A stretch of 64,000 nucleotides of DNA, taken from positions 82,017,135 to 82,081,134 of the forward strand of contig CM035166.1 in assembly GCA_020205615.1 (NCBI GenBank), read 5' to 3'. Shown here piece after piece: positions 1-12,055 of the stretch (position 1 is its first letter; the number at the start of each line of letters is the position of its first letter). The stretch comes from Panax quinquefolius (lineage: Eukaryota > Streptophyta > Magnoliopsida > Apiales > Araliaceae). The translations under genes were made by a program, and so were the position numbers. The notes beneath the pieces are model-generated. The model saw nothing but the letters and a program-made list of their open reading frames with translations, had not been told where the DNA came from and did not search any database.

Positions 1-257
1 AAAATGAGAGTAGCACCAGCAGAAGAAGTAGCTTCCATCACTTTCAGTATGGGCCTTTAGCCATGGCATCCACTGGAAGAACCATCTCATCAGCAAGTCA
101 TCAGGATTATAGAGAATGGTCGTACAGTCTAGCTCCATGTTGTTCCAGTTTTTAGCTATATCAAAGGTAGTCATTCTTACCACCTTGAGCTGTTCATCTC
201 CATAGTTCACCCATCTTTCTGGTGGAGCTTCTGGTGGTTCATTCGAGACTTCTACCA
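1..257 (-). other. Continuation of element S, no readable ORF
   Basis: This lies downstream of the envelope-like gene on the minus strand. No frame longer than a few tens of codons is visible, and I recognise nothing further. Confidence 0.3.
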
Positions 258-2243
258 CTATTCTCCTGGTGAATTTTGCTGGAGAGAGGATAAGATAGAA
301 TTCTGGTTCCTCTGATTCCTGATTTTCAGAATTGGAATCATTTTCCATTTCTTCTCTCTTGGAGCCTGAACTATCTTGATCATTTCGAACAGTGAATCCT
401 TCTTGCTGCATTTCATTTCCAGAACCTTCTTCAGCAATATCTTTTTCTGATTCATCTTCTTCACCACTGGTTTCATCTTCTTGACTTTACTATGACCTCA
501 TCATCACTTACTTCAATGACAGCATTGGAGTGATCGTTTCTCCTTCTAGAGGCAAATTTGGCTTGCAGTCTGTAGCTCTTCCTTCTTCTTGGAGGTTTAG
601 TTTTGGGAGAGTCAGACTCTTCTTCCTCTTCAGACTCAGAAGCTTTTGGTTCATCAGACGAGCTTCCTTGAGGTTCAGCAAAGGCAGGGGCAGATCCTTC
701 TTCTTTGGACTCATCACCTTTTGAGCCATCATGGGGGCTTTCAGGATTGGAAGGGGCATGTTCTTCTTCTTTAGAGACAACATCATTTGACCCATCATCT
801 GGGCTTGTTGGGGCATTTGCATTTGGGGATGGAGTTGGGTCATCTTGAATCTCTTCTTCATCACCAGAGTGACTGCTCTAAGGATTAGCCATGGGCTTGA
901 GCATTCTTCTTCATTAGCAGATGCTGTATTTTCATCCATTAATCCAACTTCACCTTCATTGCTGGATTTGGTCTGTGAGGACTTAGCCTTGACATCCGTT
1001 CCTTTTTCTTCTGCTGACTCTACGTCCTTTTCTTCTTCAGATGTACTTTCTTGAGAAGCTGGGGCTGGCCTATTTTCCACCTTAGCTTTCTTTCTTAATG
1101 GCTCTTGAAGCAACCTGTTGCTTCTTTGTTTAATTATGGTTTCAGCAGTCAGGACTTTTTCTTCTTTATCCTTGTCTTTGGGGGAGAGACTTCTTGACGG
1201 GGCTTTGGTTTTCTGCACACCTCTGGATTTCTTTCTGGCTGGTGTGGTTGCTGCTGGTACAGAGTCATCAGACTCAGAGTTTTCTACCTCTTCTGTCTTC
1301 CTCTTCTTTGTAGAGGCCCTGCTACTACTCCCAATTTTCAGCCTTCTGTTCTCCTTGGGGTTTTTCTTCCAATTCACAAATAGTTGTGGAGACAACACTT
1401 TGTGAACGTTCAGAGGCTCTCCTTCATCATCCTTGATCTTGCCTCCTAGCTTCTTCTTCATTACAATGCTCAGCAGTCTTCCATGAAACACCTTTGTCAG
1501 AGGTTTTTCTGTAGACTTCTTTAGTTTAGCCTTTTCTACCCACTTGGAGATTTGATCAAACAGGATAACTCCAAAGTTAATTTGTTTCTTCAGAACTATT
1601 GCTAACATTATCTTCAACTGCTGATCAAGCAAAGTATTATGTGCAGTATCCTTGCATAATATACATTTGCCCACTATCTCTGTAAGGAACTCAAACTCTT
1701 CTGGAAACTCATTCTTCTTCATGCCCTTCAGACTAGGGTTTCTTTGGTACCCCATGATCTCCTTTGCTTGTTTCGTATCGACATCATCAAGGCTCTTCAG
1801 TCATTGGTTAGGAAAACCTATGCATTGATTGAGGTCAGAAGATTTCAGCTTCAGAGACTGACCTTTGACCTTGGTAGAAAGGGTTCCGGAGTTTATGGAA
1901 GCATTTGAGTAGAACTCTTTAACAAGGTCAACATATACTCGAGTGCTTGCCTCAAGACATTCTGAGAATCCAGCTTTCTTTACAAGTTCGAGAACGTCTC
2001 TAAACTTCTTTTTGGATTTCTCAAACGACTTAGTTCTGAGCTGAATGCCAGTGATTACTCGCCAATCTTCCATTTGAATAGTTTGAGGAATATGGGTATT
2101 TGATCCAGAGGGGTTTTTGAGAGATGACTGATTGTGATTTGGGCAAGGCTTTGGAGGGTTAGTTGATTTTGGCTCTTGAAAGGATTCTTGGGTTTGAAAA
2201 TGGGAGGGAAAAAGGTTCGATGGTTTTTTATAACTGTTTGCAT
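258..2243 (-). pseudogene. Envelope-like / putative plant transposon protein, decayed
   Basis: The N-terminal part (frame 2073 to 1801) has the words RVYVDLVKEFYSN and VKGQSLKLKSSDLNQCIGFP, which match the plant retroelement family annotated as putative plant transposon protein (PF20167 as I recall it). The same frame continues through a single TGA at 1801-1803 into a 415-codon stretch (1755 to 508) rich in Lys, Ser, Glu and Pro, with basic clusters such as PARKKSRG and RKKAKVE that look like nuclear signals. A frameshift separates the first 60 residues (2243 to 2055), and another lies between 508 and 476. In the last third an acidic Ser/Glu-rich reading in a neighbouring frame is equally plausible, which suggests one more indel. 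Such genes ride in Sirevirus and Athila-type elements; their function is unproven. Confidence 0.6.
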
Positions 2244-5039
2244 ATTTGAAATTGTCTTTGTGGCAGTTCCTTCTAACTCTGCATAATCAGTGATGTGTCA
2301 ACCAACCATTGGTTGCACGAAGTCCAGTAATGAGCTGTAACTCCCCATAACTTTTCAGTTAGATATTTCTTTTAGGAGAGTAGACGTTTAGTTGACGTGA
2401 ATTGACCGTTGACCTTTTTAGTTCGTCGAGTAGCATTGTAAAGCAGCTATGGACTCTACGTTTTCCTTTGTTGACTCAACGATCAACTTTTGAGAGATGC
2501 TGTAGTGGATGGTTTTGAAATTCATCCTCATTTTGAAACTGCATATCTTAACCATTGATATACTCCAAGCTAGTTTGGGCACTTAAGTTCTGATGTACGC
2601 TTGTATGATGTCTTTCCAAACTGTATTCGAACTTATCTCCTCATAATCTGAGTGGTTGAGCAATTGTCCAGTTCTTCCAAGCTCCTTGTGAGCTAGAGTA
2701 TACTCTTACAGGACTGTGATCGTCGAGTATGCTTCTACGATCGCTGAGGTTGCACTACGATCATGGAATTTTCTTTAACCTTGACTCTACGATCGTTGAC
2801 TGTCTTGGTCCTTGAGATGAACTTGATCAAGCATTCCTTCTGGGTCAAGGTAGCTCAGGAAGGGCCAACCTCGTAGTGTGAACTAAGGGTCAGGTTTGTC
2901 CCTGAGGCGCTTTCCAGATGAAATCCTTTAGAGGTGATTTGCACTGATATCTCATTTGACCTTTTCTGATGGGGAGATCCTTTACCAGCTTTAAACAATT
3001 GCAATTGCAGTAATCGTGGTGTCTTCCTGCTTCTACACTACGATCAGATGTTTGATCGTAGGCACTCCGCGATTTTGAGTTGGGTGGCTGAAAGGTTATC
3101 AGTAGTATGTTTTGAGACGTTCCTACTGACTATGGATCTTCATTTGGTTCATCAGCCACAAAGTTTTGGAACTCTGTAGCTTGTACACTGCTTCATAGTA
3201 CATCTCAGTATTGTTGTTCCTTAACAGATCACTGCTCCCTCATGGTTGATGTTATTTTCCCAGATAAATGTGATTCCCTTTACTTTAGGTTCATTTGAAG
3301 GCAGCCTCGCATATCTCTTTCTGACTGGTATCACAATTATCACTTAGATCTCATTGTATCATAGGCATGGATATTTTCAGGACTGATCATTCTACGATCT
3401 TTTGACAGCACTACGAACGTAGTCTTCTTTGACAGTCTTGTGCGTGTGAAGTTTTCTCCCGTAATGAGTTCTTTTTTACTGATGCTCGATGATCCTCTGA
3501 TGTGAGCTTCTTTGAGGATTCTTCTCACATAGCATGTTTTTCCTGATTTGAGCATGTAAAACCCTTTTCATCTTTGGTTGCATGGCCTGCTTCCATATAC
3601 AGATTAGCAGCCATGTGAGCTTCATTTAGGTTAGCTCAGTGGGTCTTCAAGGACAGGCTTGGACGTATAGGAGTTTTATCAAAATCATTTCTGAACAATC
3701 CTTAGCCTTCTATTGGTTGAGTCTTCTTGACTGAAGTCTTCTGCTTCAGCATTCCTTAGTGTGGCCGGATAGACCATGTACCTGCAGGTTAGACATATTT
3801 CTATTTTTGGTATCCACAATTAAGTGGGTCCTGCTAGGTTAGTTTTCTAAACCCCTGTTCCTCATGTATTTGGATAATCATCACATTTATCACCAATAGT
3901 CATATTCATGCATGCAATTAGTTTAGATAATACATTTTGAGATGCATGATTATGAGTGTGTGTAAGTTTTGTCATTTTAAAAACACTCTCTTTTTCTTTG
4001 ATGGTTTCATCATTTGTTGGGTTATGTTCACAATGTTTAAGTGTTCACAGAGTGAGAATCAACTCTACGATTTATGAGTATCTTGTTGATTCATGGAGGT
4101 GATCAGTTTCTACAAATCATCAAGATACTCTTGTAGAACTGATCATACTCTGTGTGTTGTCAAACACTTAGAACATAGGCTTGTACATACATACTAACCC
4201 ATCAGCAAAGGTTACTCCACATGAAATTGATTTAACCTTTGATATGCTTATGACCTATTTTAGATTTCTTTCAAGATTTCATCTTCAACCTAAAACTTGG
4301 ATGGAGAGAAAGTTTATAGGCTTTTGAGTTTCCACCCTCAGTGTACTTTCTTTCTTCACCTTTTTAGGTAGATTATGACTCCTTGACAGAATACTGTTAT
4401 AGTTCATAAGGAGGTGCAATCATGATGTACACATTTATGTTGGTGAGGAACCGTACCTTTTTACCGTAAGTTTCTTAACAGTCATTTATCTAGAATATAC
4501 TGAGTTTAGGCATTGATGTGCATAGCTTCACATTTGCTATTGACAACTTGTTGCTCTAGTTGGCCTTTAATCAATCAGTCATGGTCTTGAAGATGCAGAC
4601 TAAGAGAATCTTAGCATCTTTAGTTCTTTGACATCCTTTAGTTCACAGAGGTTGCACCCAGCTGCTGGTTGGCCAGACATATGTTTGAGAAGATCTTTTT
4701 TCTTCTCTTGATAAGTGTTTCTTAACATGTATGGCCTTTTCATCCTTCAGGCTGGTGGATGCTTGACTCTTTGTTGTTGATGTCTCTCGGGCTATCTCGT
4801 CTGATCTTTAGACTACAAGATTGACTGCAGGTAAGGATTGGTCTTGTTGATATAATACTCGAGAACATGGACCAATCTGAGCAGCTTCAGGTGTATATAC
4901 ACATTTACCTGTACACAATATTTCCAACGTGTGAGCTCATCTACATATAACAAGTCACTTACTACTAAACTAAGTTTAGAAAAATGTTTGTGCCTAGGAT
5001 CAAACTCAAAGCGATTAGCTTTTGAATATAGCATGAGAA
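2244..5039 (-). other. Internal non-coding spacer of element S with CTACGAT words
   Basis: About 2.8 kb between the primer site and the envelope-like gene, where gag would normally lie. The few short ORFs show no domain. The word CTACGAT recurs, for example at 2735, 2755, 2787, 3038, 3392 and 4065, with the reverse complement at 3055. The pattern continues into the LTR. It reads as the long leader of a non-autonomous element. Confidence 0.5.
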
Positions 5040-5054
5040 CCTGCTTTGATACCA
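5040..5054 (-). promoter_or_regulatory. Primer binding site of element S (initiator tRNA-Met type)
   Basis: On the minus strand TGGTATCAAAGCAGG follows the LTR terminus by two bases. It differs from the plant initiator tRNA-Met complement by an A for G and a missing base, as in many plant LTR elements. Confidence 0.75.
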
Positions 5055-5056
5055 AT

Positions 5057-8026
5057 TGTTAGTTCCCAGTAGGCACAATAGATCTAGAAGGGGGGGGGTG
5101 AATAGATCCTTTTTAATTTCAAATACTTTTCTCTTTTATTTTGTATTGCTATTAAATTAGCATATGACAAACATAAGAATCTTTTCAAGCACAACGGAAT
5201 AAGAAAAAGATCCCCTTCATTGATATATTCATAATCATACATACATTGTTCATAGAGTTAGTTTGGTTGTAAGCAGTTAGAACATACATAGAAGTTATAG
5301 CAGTTAATGTATATAATGTAAATGACATAAAGTAAAAGACACAAGGGGTTTTTAAGTGGTTCAGAGACTCAAGCTCCTAATCCACTTTTTAGCTTTCAAC
5401 TAGCAGGATTTCCACTAAGGAAGAGCAGCACCCTGAATCACTAAGATTCTTTCAAGGCCAGCAGCCTTGGAATCTCTCTAGTTCCCTAGGAACTCTTCAA
5501 ACCCAACAGGCTTGGAACTTCATTTAGTCCCTCCGGACAAGGACCCTTTAGCGGACAAGGACCCTTGTTAAGTTGTTTGTTTGTTTGTTGGAGTTGGTCT
5601 TTAAGTTCGCTAAGATGTCTTCATGCTCTGAACATCTTCTGTACTTAGCAGCTTGGCGTGATCACCCTTGAAGTGCAGTTGAGTGTTGCATGATGCTCAG
5701 CTTCTTCAGTTACTCAACCAATTCGGATACTCCCTTGATGACTGCCTTGAAGATCATTCCTCTTGATACGTGATGGCTGCACATGATTGGTTTCTAAGAT
5801 GACTGTAAGCCCTTCTGCTAGGTACTTAGAAACCTTCTCATGCTTGCCACCATGATAGCGTTTGTGATCTCCCTTCTTGATACTTGATGCCTTCTCATGA
5901 TGGACTTGCTAAGATGACTGCGAGCTTTTCTCTATGGTACTTAGAGTCTTCCCATGACAGACACCAAGATGACATGACGCTCTTCTTTCTCTCGGCAGTT
6001 TAGAACACTCTTCATGTAGTAGAACTCTCACTTCTACATTGTAGAACTCTCACTTTTACTTCTTTCTTTGTCTGAATCTAAGTGTTCTTGGTGGATCGTA
6101 GAGTGAGCCTTCAGACTCACTGTCTCACATGATTTAGAACAGTCAGCCGTTACTCCAAACTCAGCAACTCCAGCACACTTTGATCTTTGAAGCCCTAGCA
6201 GATTTATACTCCTTCCTAATCTTCCCGTTGGAGAGTAACTGTTAGAAGCTCTTTGAAATGCTTCACAGATCTCGAGTTGCTTGGTGCAGACTGCAGATGT
6301 GACATGACAACTTTTTTTGACTTTCTGATACTGCAATCTACTGTTTCACCTAACCTGTCAGATATATCACTTTAGTGTCTTGGTCAGGTCGAAGACTTTA
6401 TTTCCTCCTTCTGATTTCTCGATCAGAGGTTGTCCTTTTGCATCGATGCTCTCAATAAGCTTTTGTACAAATATCAACTTTCAGATTAAACCGTTGCCAA
6501 TGCTTCAATCTTCAGCAATTCGTACTCTACGATTCCGATGCATGTCTGCGTGGACCTGATCGTAGTGTCATGTTGACTGGTAGAGACAAAACTACGATCT
6601 TGAAGAGTGTTGATTGGATCTTCAATATAGAATACCTCTTCCTTCTTTTTTTGTGCGGTGCTTGACACTTACATTTGCCTCAGCAGTTCTCGAGATCGAT
6701 GACTTGACTTTCTGTTACGGCCCTTACGAATAACAAGACACTTCAGATTTGTGGCGTGTCCAGCTCGTTTTCTCCTTGTGATCTCCCGTTCACTTATCAT
6801 CAATGGACTGACCCAATGCTTAATCACTTTATCCTTGTTCTTCAGAAGTTGTCCAGTGTTTCTGTATGCACTTCATCAGTTCTTTCTTTGTTTGGCAAAC
6901 ACTACGATCCTGGTTGCTTCCAAGATCATCGTCTTCTGTCTATTTGACAACTACTACACTTACTGACTTTCCTTAGTCAGTTACTGAAGTCTTCTTCTGA
7001 TCTCCTTGTGGAAGACTTCATCCTGAATGGCTACACAACTCAATCTGGATGTTGATTGGGTTGGTGCTTAGATCTTCTGTTAGCTTGCATGCCATTCGTT
7101 GAGTGCTATTTGGTTTCCTCTATGATGGGATGTATCTTTGCAGTGCCATCCAGAGGCTTCATTCCTTTGGATATTTTGGGAGTGCTCATTTGTTGAGAAT
7201 CGTATTTGCTCTACGATTCTGCTTTGGCATTGTGAGCACATCTGTTGAGGTCGTAGTGCTGCACTCTACGATTCAGCTTTGGCTGTGCAGACACTACGAC
7301 TCCGAGATCAGATCTTAACACTCTACGATTTCGACCTTGTGCTTGTCGTCTTCATCTGATCTTGCTCGACTATGATCTCTGTATGTACTCAATAGACTCT
7401 ATAACTTAGAGTATAGTATACAATCCTTGACTTGGCTTTGGCATCAGTAGACTCTACGACTCCGACTGTAGTCTACGTTTCTAGCTTGGCTTCGGCAGAT
7501 ACTTGGTCGACTTCAGAGGCGTGTTGTCTCTACGATTACGAACATGACTTCCTCGCCAGATTTACTACGAGGAAGTTCTCCTCACACACTTATCGATCCT
7601 TCCTCGTCTCTCTCCGGAAGTCTACGAACTCCGAGATCTACTATCTTGCAAACTATGATTCTGTCTCGATATCTCTTGAGTTTTCCTTGACTCTCCTGGT
7701 AGACTACGATTTCTGTTGCAGTGCTCGACGATCAGACAAGCCAATCTATTACATCATAACATCAACCTAACATGCTTGATCTTTCTATGTTTATAGTCCT
7801 TGTACATCATTTCTTTTTAAGGACTTTACAAAGCTGTTTTTGCTTATGTAGGATCAACCTAACATATTTGATCAATTCATTCTAAGTCCTTGTACACATG
7901 TTTTCTATTATCTATCAAAGGACTTTACAGCTTTTGTTAATGCAAGCATACTTGCATATTCATTCATATATATCATAATCAAATCATATGTAAATAGGAA
8001 TAACATTCACATGCTTATTCCTGACA
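5057..8026 (-). repeat. 5' LTR of element S (about 2.97 kb)
   Basis: On the plus strand it starts TGTTAG at 5057 beside the primer site and ends CTGACA at 8026. Base 8027 resumes pol sequence that is continuous in the related copies near 33.25 kb and 51.14 kb, which fixes the right end. It holds a run of nine G (about 5090-5098), a GTTT microsatellite near 5575, a doubled GGACAAGGACCCTT near 5536-5567, two units about 113 bp apart (near 5796 and 5909), two related units of about 90 bp (about 7763-7945), and many CTACGAT words between 6.5 and 7.7 kb. The 3' LTR is outside the window. Confidence 0.7.
6205..6215 (-). promoter_or_regulatory. Possible TATA box in the LTR of element S
   Basis: The minus strand reads GTATAAATC about 1.15 kb before the inner end of the LTR, a plausible start of the R region. 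No supporting second copy is in the window. Confidence 0.3.
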
Positions 8027-9072
8027 AACGTTGCTTCACCCACCTCATCCCAGCATACTGGAGAACGACACTTTCTTCCATACAATGCCTAAAATGGAGC
8101 CATGCCAATACTTGCTTGATAACTGTTGTTGTAGGAAAACTCCACCAATGGTAAAAACTTGTCCCAACTTCCTTTGAAGTCAAGGACACAGAGTCTTAAT
8201 AAATCTTCAAGAGTTTGAATAGTCCTCTCGGACTGCCCATCCGTTTGAGGATGATATGCCGAACTAAATCATAAATTCGTGCCCATAGCTTTTTACAAAC
8301 TAACCCAAAATTGTGAAGTGAATCTCGGGTCTCGATCAGAAACTATGGATACTGGCATACCATGCAATCTTACAATTTCGTTTATGTACATACGAGCAAG
8401 ACGTTCAAGTGTATAAGTTTCTCGTATCGGTAAGAAATGAGCAGACTTGGTCAATCTATCAACAATGACCCAAATCGCATCTATGCCTTGAGAAACCTTG
8501 GGAAGACCAGTAACGAAATCCATGTTAATGTGATCCCACTTCCATTCTAGAATTTCAAGTGGTTGCAATGGACCTTTTGTCACTTGATGCAATACCTTAA
8601 CTCGTTGACAAGTTAGACACCTTGAGATAATCCTCGCTATCTCTCTCTTCATATTGCTCCACCAAAATGTATGTCGAAGATCACGATACATTTTAGTACT
8701 CCCAGGATGGATTGCGAACGGTGTGTTGTGCGCCTCCATCATGATTTTATACTTCAAGTCAGAATCGTTAGGAACACAAAGTCTGGAGTTGACTCGAAGT
8801 ATTCCTTCTTCATCGATTTTTGCTTCCGGAATAGTACCTTCTTGCACTTTCTTCCTCATACGCATCAGCTCCAGGTCTGTAGCTTGAGCAGCTTTAATTT
8901 TATCATTTATAGTCGGTTCTACTCGTATATTTGCCATCATCACATGGGTCCCTGGAGTCTTTAACTCTATCTTCATCCTTTGTAAGTCATACAAAATGGG
9001 CCTTTGTGTTGACAATATCGCACTCGTACCAGCATATGATCTTCTACTCAATGCGTCAACTACTACATTCAC
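8027..9072 (-). pseudogene. Integrase remnant of element A
   Basis: The ORF from 9072 to 8293 begins at the RNase H/integrase junction (VVDALSRRS) and holds the HHCC zinc region ([13 protein letters not shown], then CLTCQRVK). It has the first catalytic Asp in [11 protein letters not shown] and the second in [14 protein letters not shown]. It stops before the catalytic Glu. Further left the frame is broken, but a neighbouring frame at 8189-8007 still shows C-terminal integrase words. The rest lies beyond the insertion of S. Confidence 0.85.
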
Positions 9073-9447
9073 TTTTCTAGGATGGTATTAAATGGTATGA
9101 TCGTAGTCTTTCAATAGCTAAAGCCATCGCTGTTGCCGCATGTTGAGTTCCTTTTGAGTAATGAAATATTTGAGGCTTTTATGATCTGTATAGATCTCCA
9201 CCTTCTCTCCATACAGGTAATGCCTCCAAATCTTAAGCACAAAAATGACAAATGCCAACTCTAGATCATGAGTAGGATAATTACTCTCATATTCTTTGAG
9301 TTGTCATGAGACATAGGTTATGACTTTCCCATGTTACATGAGAACACACCCTAAACCTTTGCCTGAAGCATCGATGTATATGGCAAATCCCTCCAAACCA
9401 GCTGGTATTGTCAAAACAGGTGCTAAAATGAGCCTCCACTTGAGTTC
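9073..9447 (-). pseudogene. RNase H remnant of element A
   Basis: Minus-strand translation gives [25 protein letters not shown] and [15 protein letters not shown], the Ty3 RNase H words with Asp, Glu and Asp residues. In-frame stops (TAA, TGA) interrupt it. It links the RT and integrase frames of the same element. Confidence 0.75.
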
Positions 9448-10177
9448 TTAAAAACTCTTCTCACATTCCTCGCTCCAACCAAATTTTGTATCTTTTCGAG
9501 TCATCTGAGTTAATGGAGTAGCGATTTGAGAACATCCTTCCATGAACCTCCGATAATAACCAGCTAAGCCCAAAAAGTTACGTACTTCGGTCACTGACAT
9601 AGGTTTCTCCCAGCTTTGAATTGCTTCAATCTTTGTCGGGTCAACAAATATTCCGTGATTTGATATCACGTGCCCAAGGAATGCTACTTCCTCAAGCCAT
9701 AACTCGCATTTCTTCAACTTGGCATATAACTTGTTTTCATGAAGCTTTTGGAGTATCAGCCTCAAGTGTTGCTCATGATCTTCACGGCTTTTGGAGTAAA
9801 TGAGGATGTCTTCAATAAAGACGACCAAAAAGTGATCCAAATATTCCTTGAATACTCGGTTCATCATATCCATAAAGGCATCAGGAGCATTAGTCAATCT
9901 AAAAGACATGACTAGGAATTCATAATGCCCGTACCGAGTTCTAAAAGCAGTCTTTGGGATGTCATCAGTTTTAATCTTCAACAGATGATATCCAGAACGA
10001 AGATCGATCTTTGAAAAGAATTTGGTGCCTTGCAACTAGTTAGACAGGTCATCAATACGAGGCAACGGGTACCTATTTTTGATAGTGACATGATTCAACT
10101 CCCGATAATCAATATAAAGTCGCATACTACCATCTTTCTTCTTCACGAATAGAACAGGAGCACCCCAAGGAGACGTA
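9448..10177 (-). pseudogene. Reverse transcriptase of element A with altered active site
   Basis: The ORF 10035-9448 contains [17 protein letters not shown], the fingers/palm words, and [12 protein letters not shown] at the connection. The catalytic FIDD box reads FIED ([11 protein letters not shown]), replacing the first paired Asp with Glu, which should cripple polymerisation. The preceding segment (10177-10036) carries degraded [14 protein letters not shown] words. Confidence 0.8.
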
Positions 10178-11047
10178 TTAGGTCGAATGAAACTGATGTC
10201 TAACCTGCAGTTGAATTTTTAACTCTTGAAGTTCAATAGGATCCATTCGATATGGGGCTTTGGAAATAGGTTTTGTATCGGGTTCAAGGTCGATAAAAAA
10301 TTTGATTTCACGCTCTGGGGGTAGGCAAAGAAGTTCTTCAGGGAATACGTCAGGAAATTTATTATCAATAGAAATATCATTCAAATCTAACGTATTTTTA
10401 TTTAAATCCGTGACACGGGCTAAGAAAGCTTGACATCCATTTTTCAATAAACGAATAGCTTTATGGCTTGATATGACAGTGATTGACTTTAGTGGTTTGG
10501 TTGCTTGAATTCGTATAATAGGTTGGTTAGGAAAATGAAAGCTAACAACCTTACGAAAACAATCAATTTTTGCATGATGAGTAGTTAACTAATCAATCCC
10601 TAAATCAAATCAAATACAAGTATTTTTAAGGAAATAAGATCGACAGGTAATGTGAGGGTACCGATTTGAACCAAACAAGACTTATAAACAGTGGATGTAA
10701 CGAAGGTTTCTCCCAACGGAGTTTCAACAGATAAGTCAAAGTCTAATTTCTCCGGTGTCAAATTTAAACGTTGAGCGCAAGTAGGAGAAATAAAAGAATG
10801 GGTAGAACCGGTATCAAATAATGTATAGACTTCAATAGAGTTTATGATTAGCTTACCCGTGATCACCTCGTTCGTATTCCTCACTTTTTGGGAGGTTACG
10901 ACAAACGTTTTCCCTTGAACTACCGGTTTTGTCTTGTCTGGGACGGCCTTTGATGCCTCCATCCCAGCTAGACTTGACTTCAGTGCACGGCAAAATAAGG
11001 CTAGGTGACCTTCTCTTCCATAATTGTAACATGCTTTGGACTGCTGC
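10178..11047 (-). pseudogene. Gag zinc knuckle and aspartic protease of element A
   Basis: The ORF ending at 10600 (about 150 codons) starts with the CCHC-like knuckle CYNYGREGHLALFC, where the second Cys is Tyr. It then shows the protease box LFDTGSTHSFIS. The ORF 10447-10178 holds the protease/RT linker (FPDVFPEELLCLPPEREIKF). The annotated Met of the upper ORF lies in element B sequence, so the true upstream gag was cut off by that insertion. Confidence 0.8.
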
Positions 11048-12055
11048 TGTGACGCCCCCAAAATAGGTCCAATCCATCCAACCTATTTTGAGTCGCCAAA
11101 TACATGGTACAAAAACAACTACAAGTTTATTACTACAATTGTCGTGAAAAATACAACAACACATATGTTGTGAGTTTTGATACAAATATATACCAACTGT
11201 GAGTCTGGACACCAACTTGGATAGCACGTCACATTGGCACCTTACATAAAGGTACAGTCAATAACTGTTTTAGAAATTAAAATCTTTGGGAAGTGCTCAA
11301 GGAAACCTTCGTATATGGGAGACCATGCGTCTAGGTTGTGATAGATATCATATGTCCACAAAATTATCCTTGGTTGAGCCAATAGACCCCAAAGAAAAAC
11401 GAGAAGATTACTATCATATTCTTTCCAATGGTGAGTCTTCTCTTGACATATCATTATTTCCACTGTCTCTAATTGAGAACTATACTTCAACCAAACTCCA
11501 TGATTATATAGGTAGTGCTCGTAGATATACTCAGCATGTGGATGTGCACAACCCTATCTTATGATAACATGAGGTTGTATGTCATTAGACATCTTGTATG
11601 ATATTGGAAAAATACCTTTCCAAAGTTGGGTTCGCCTCACCCTATTTGATTCACCAAATATAACTACTAAATGATGTATACAACACACTTTTCTATACTG
11701 TTTAGGGAGAACCTCCACAGCTAGAGACCACCGTTCTATTTTCCTGTTATCCCCGCTCGACCTAGCTACACTCTTCTTACCTGAAAGGAATTATGAAGCA
11801 AAAGGGTGAGCACAACTAGCCCAGTAAAGAATATCATGACTAAAGATAAATAAATTATCAATAGTCTTCGTCAGTAATAAATCAGAGATTTAGAACATAT
11901 GACAGATGCTAAAACTTTTCAATCATAGTTGCAAAGCTGAACGAGCAATCCATTAGAAGAGTCAAATAGACCATAAGTCTATTATCTTCTCCATGTTAAA
12001 AGTCCACCAACAATGTTTTATCCCTGTAACATTAATCAATAGTTCTGGTTCACAA
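11048..12055 (-). repeat. Element B: partial Tekay-type LTR
   Basis: It starts exactly at TGTGACGCCCCCAAAA, the LTR terminus seen at 30202, 37463 and 43749. Weak similarity to the LTR of E continues (tagcccag...tatgactaa near 11817, gagcaatccatta near 11940). The exact terminus against gag of A indicates insertion rather than deletion. It is about 450 bp longer than E over the comparable span, so it is a diverged subfamily. The right end is cut by C. Confidence 0.65.

Larger units (their letters stand above)
1..8026 (-). mobile_element. Element S: large LTR retrotransposon, 5' part, leaving the window on the left
   Basis: Read on the minus strand it runs LTR (8026 to 5057), primer site (5054 to 5040), about 2.8 kb without ORFs, then a decayed envelope-like gene down to base 1. 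The LTR ends are TG and CA, and the right end falls exactly where pol homology of element A resumes, so S was inserted into A. The LTR style (G-run near the inner end, then ATTGGTATCAAAGC) recalls Sirevirus-type Copia elements. No gag or pol is visible here, so it is either internally deleted, non-autonomous, or has pol to the left of base 1. Lineage is inference. Confidence 0.7.
8027..11047 (-). mobile_element. Element A: truncated Tekay/Del-like Ty3/Gypsy gag-pol
   Basis: Read right to left: zinc knuckle, protease, reverse transcriptase, RNase H, integrase. Integrase after RNase H is the Ty3/Gypsy order. Protein words are close to those of elements C, E and G; G retains a chromodomain, so a chromovirus of the Tekay/Del group is likely. 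The left end is cut by S, the right end by the LTR terminus of B inside gag. No LTR of A is in the window. Confidence 0.85.

Noticed and set aside
508..1405. Plus-strand ORFs rich in Ser, Phe and Leu (530-724, 845-1054, 1118-1405)
   Set aside because: Mirror images of the Lys/Glu/Ser-rich envelope-like gene on the minus strand.
7432..7770. A 112-codon plus-strand ORF in the S LTR, with its neighbour at 7103-7318
   Set aside because: It lies fully inside the LTR, has no recognisable domain, and its repeated words come from the CTACGAT motif. Probably chance.
5057..7772. An LTR of S ending at CCTAACA (7772) or at 7864, giving a perfect TGTTAG/CTAACA pair
   Set aside because: That word occurs in two related units of about 90 bp, and A homology resumes only at 8027, so the LTR must extend to 8026.
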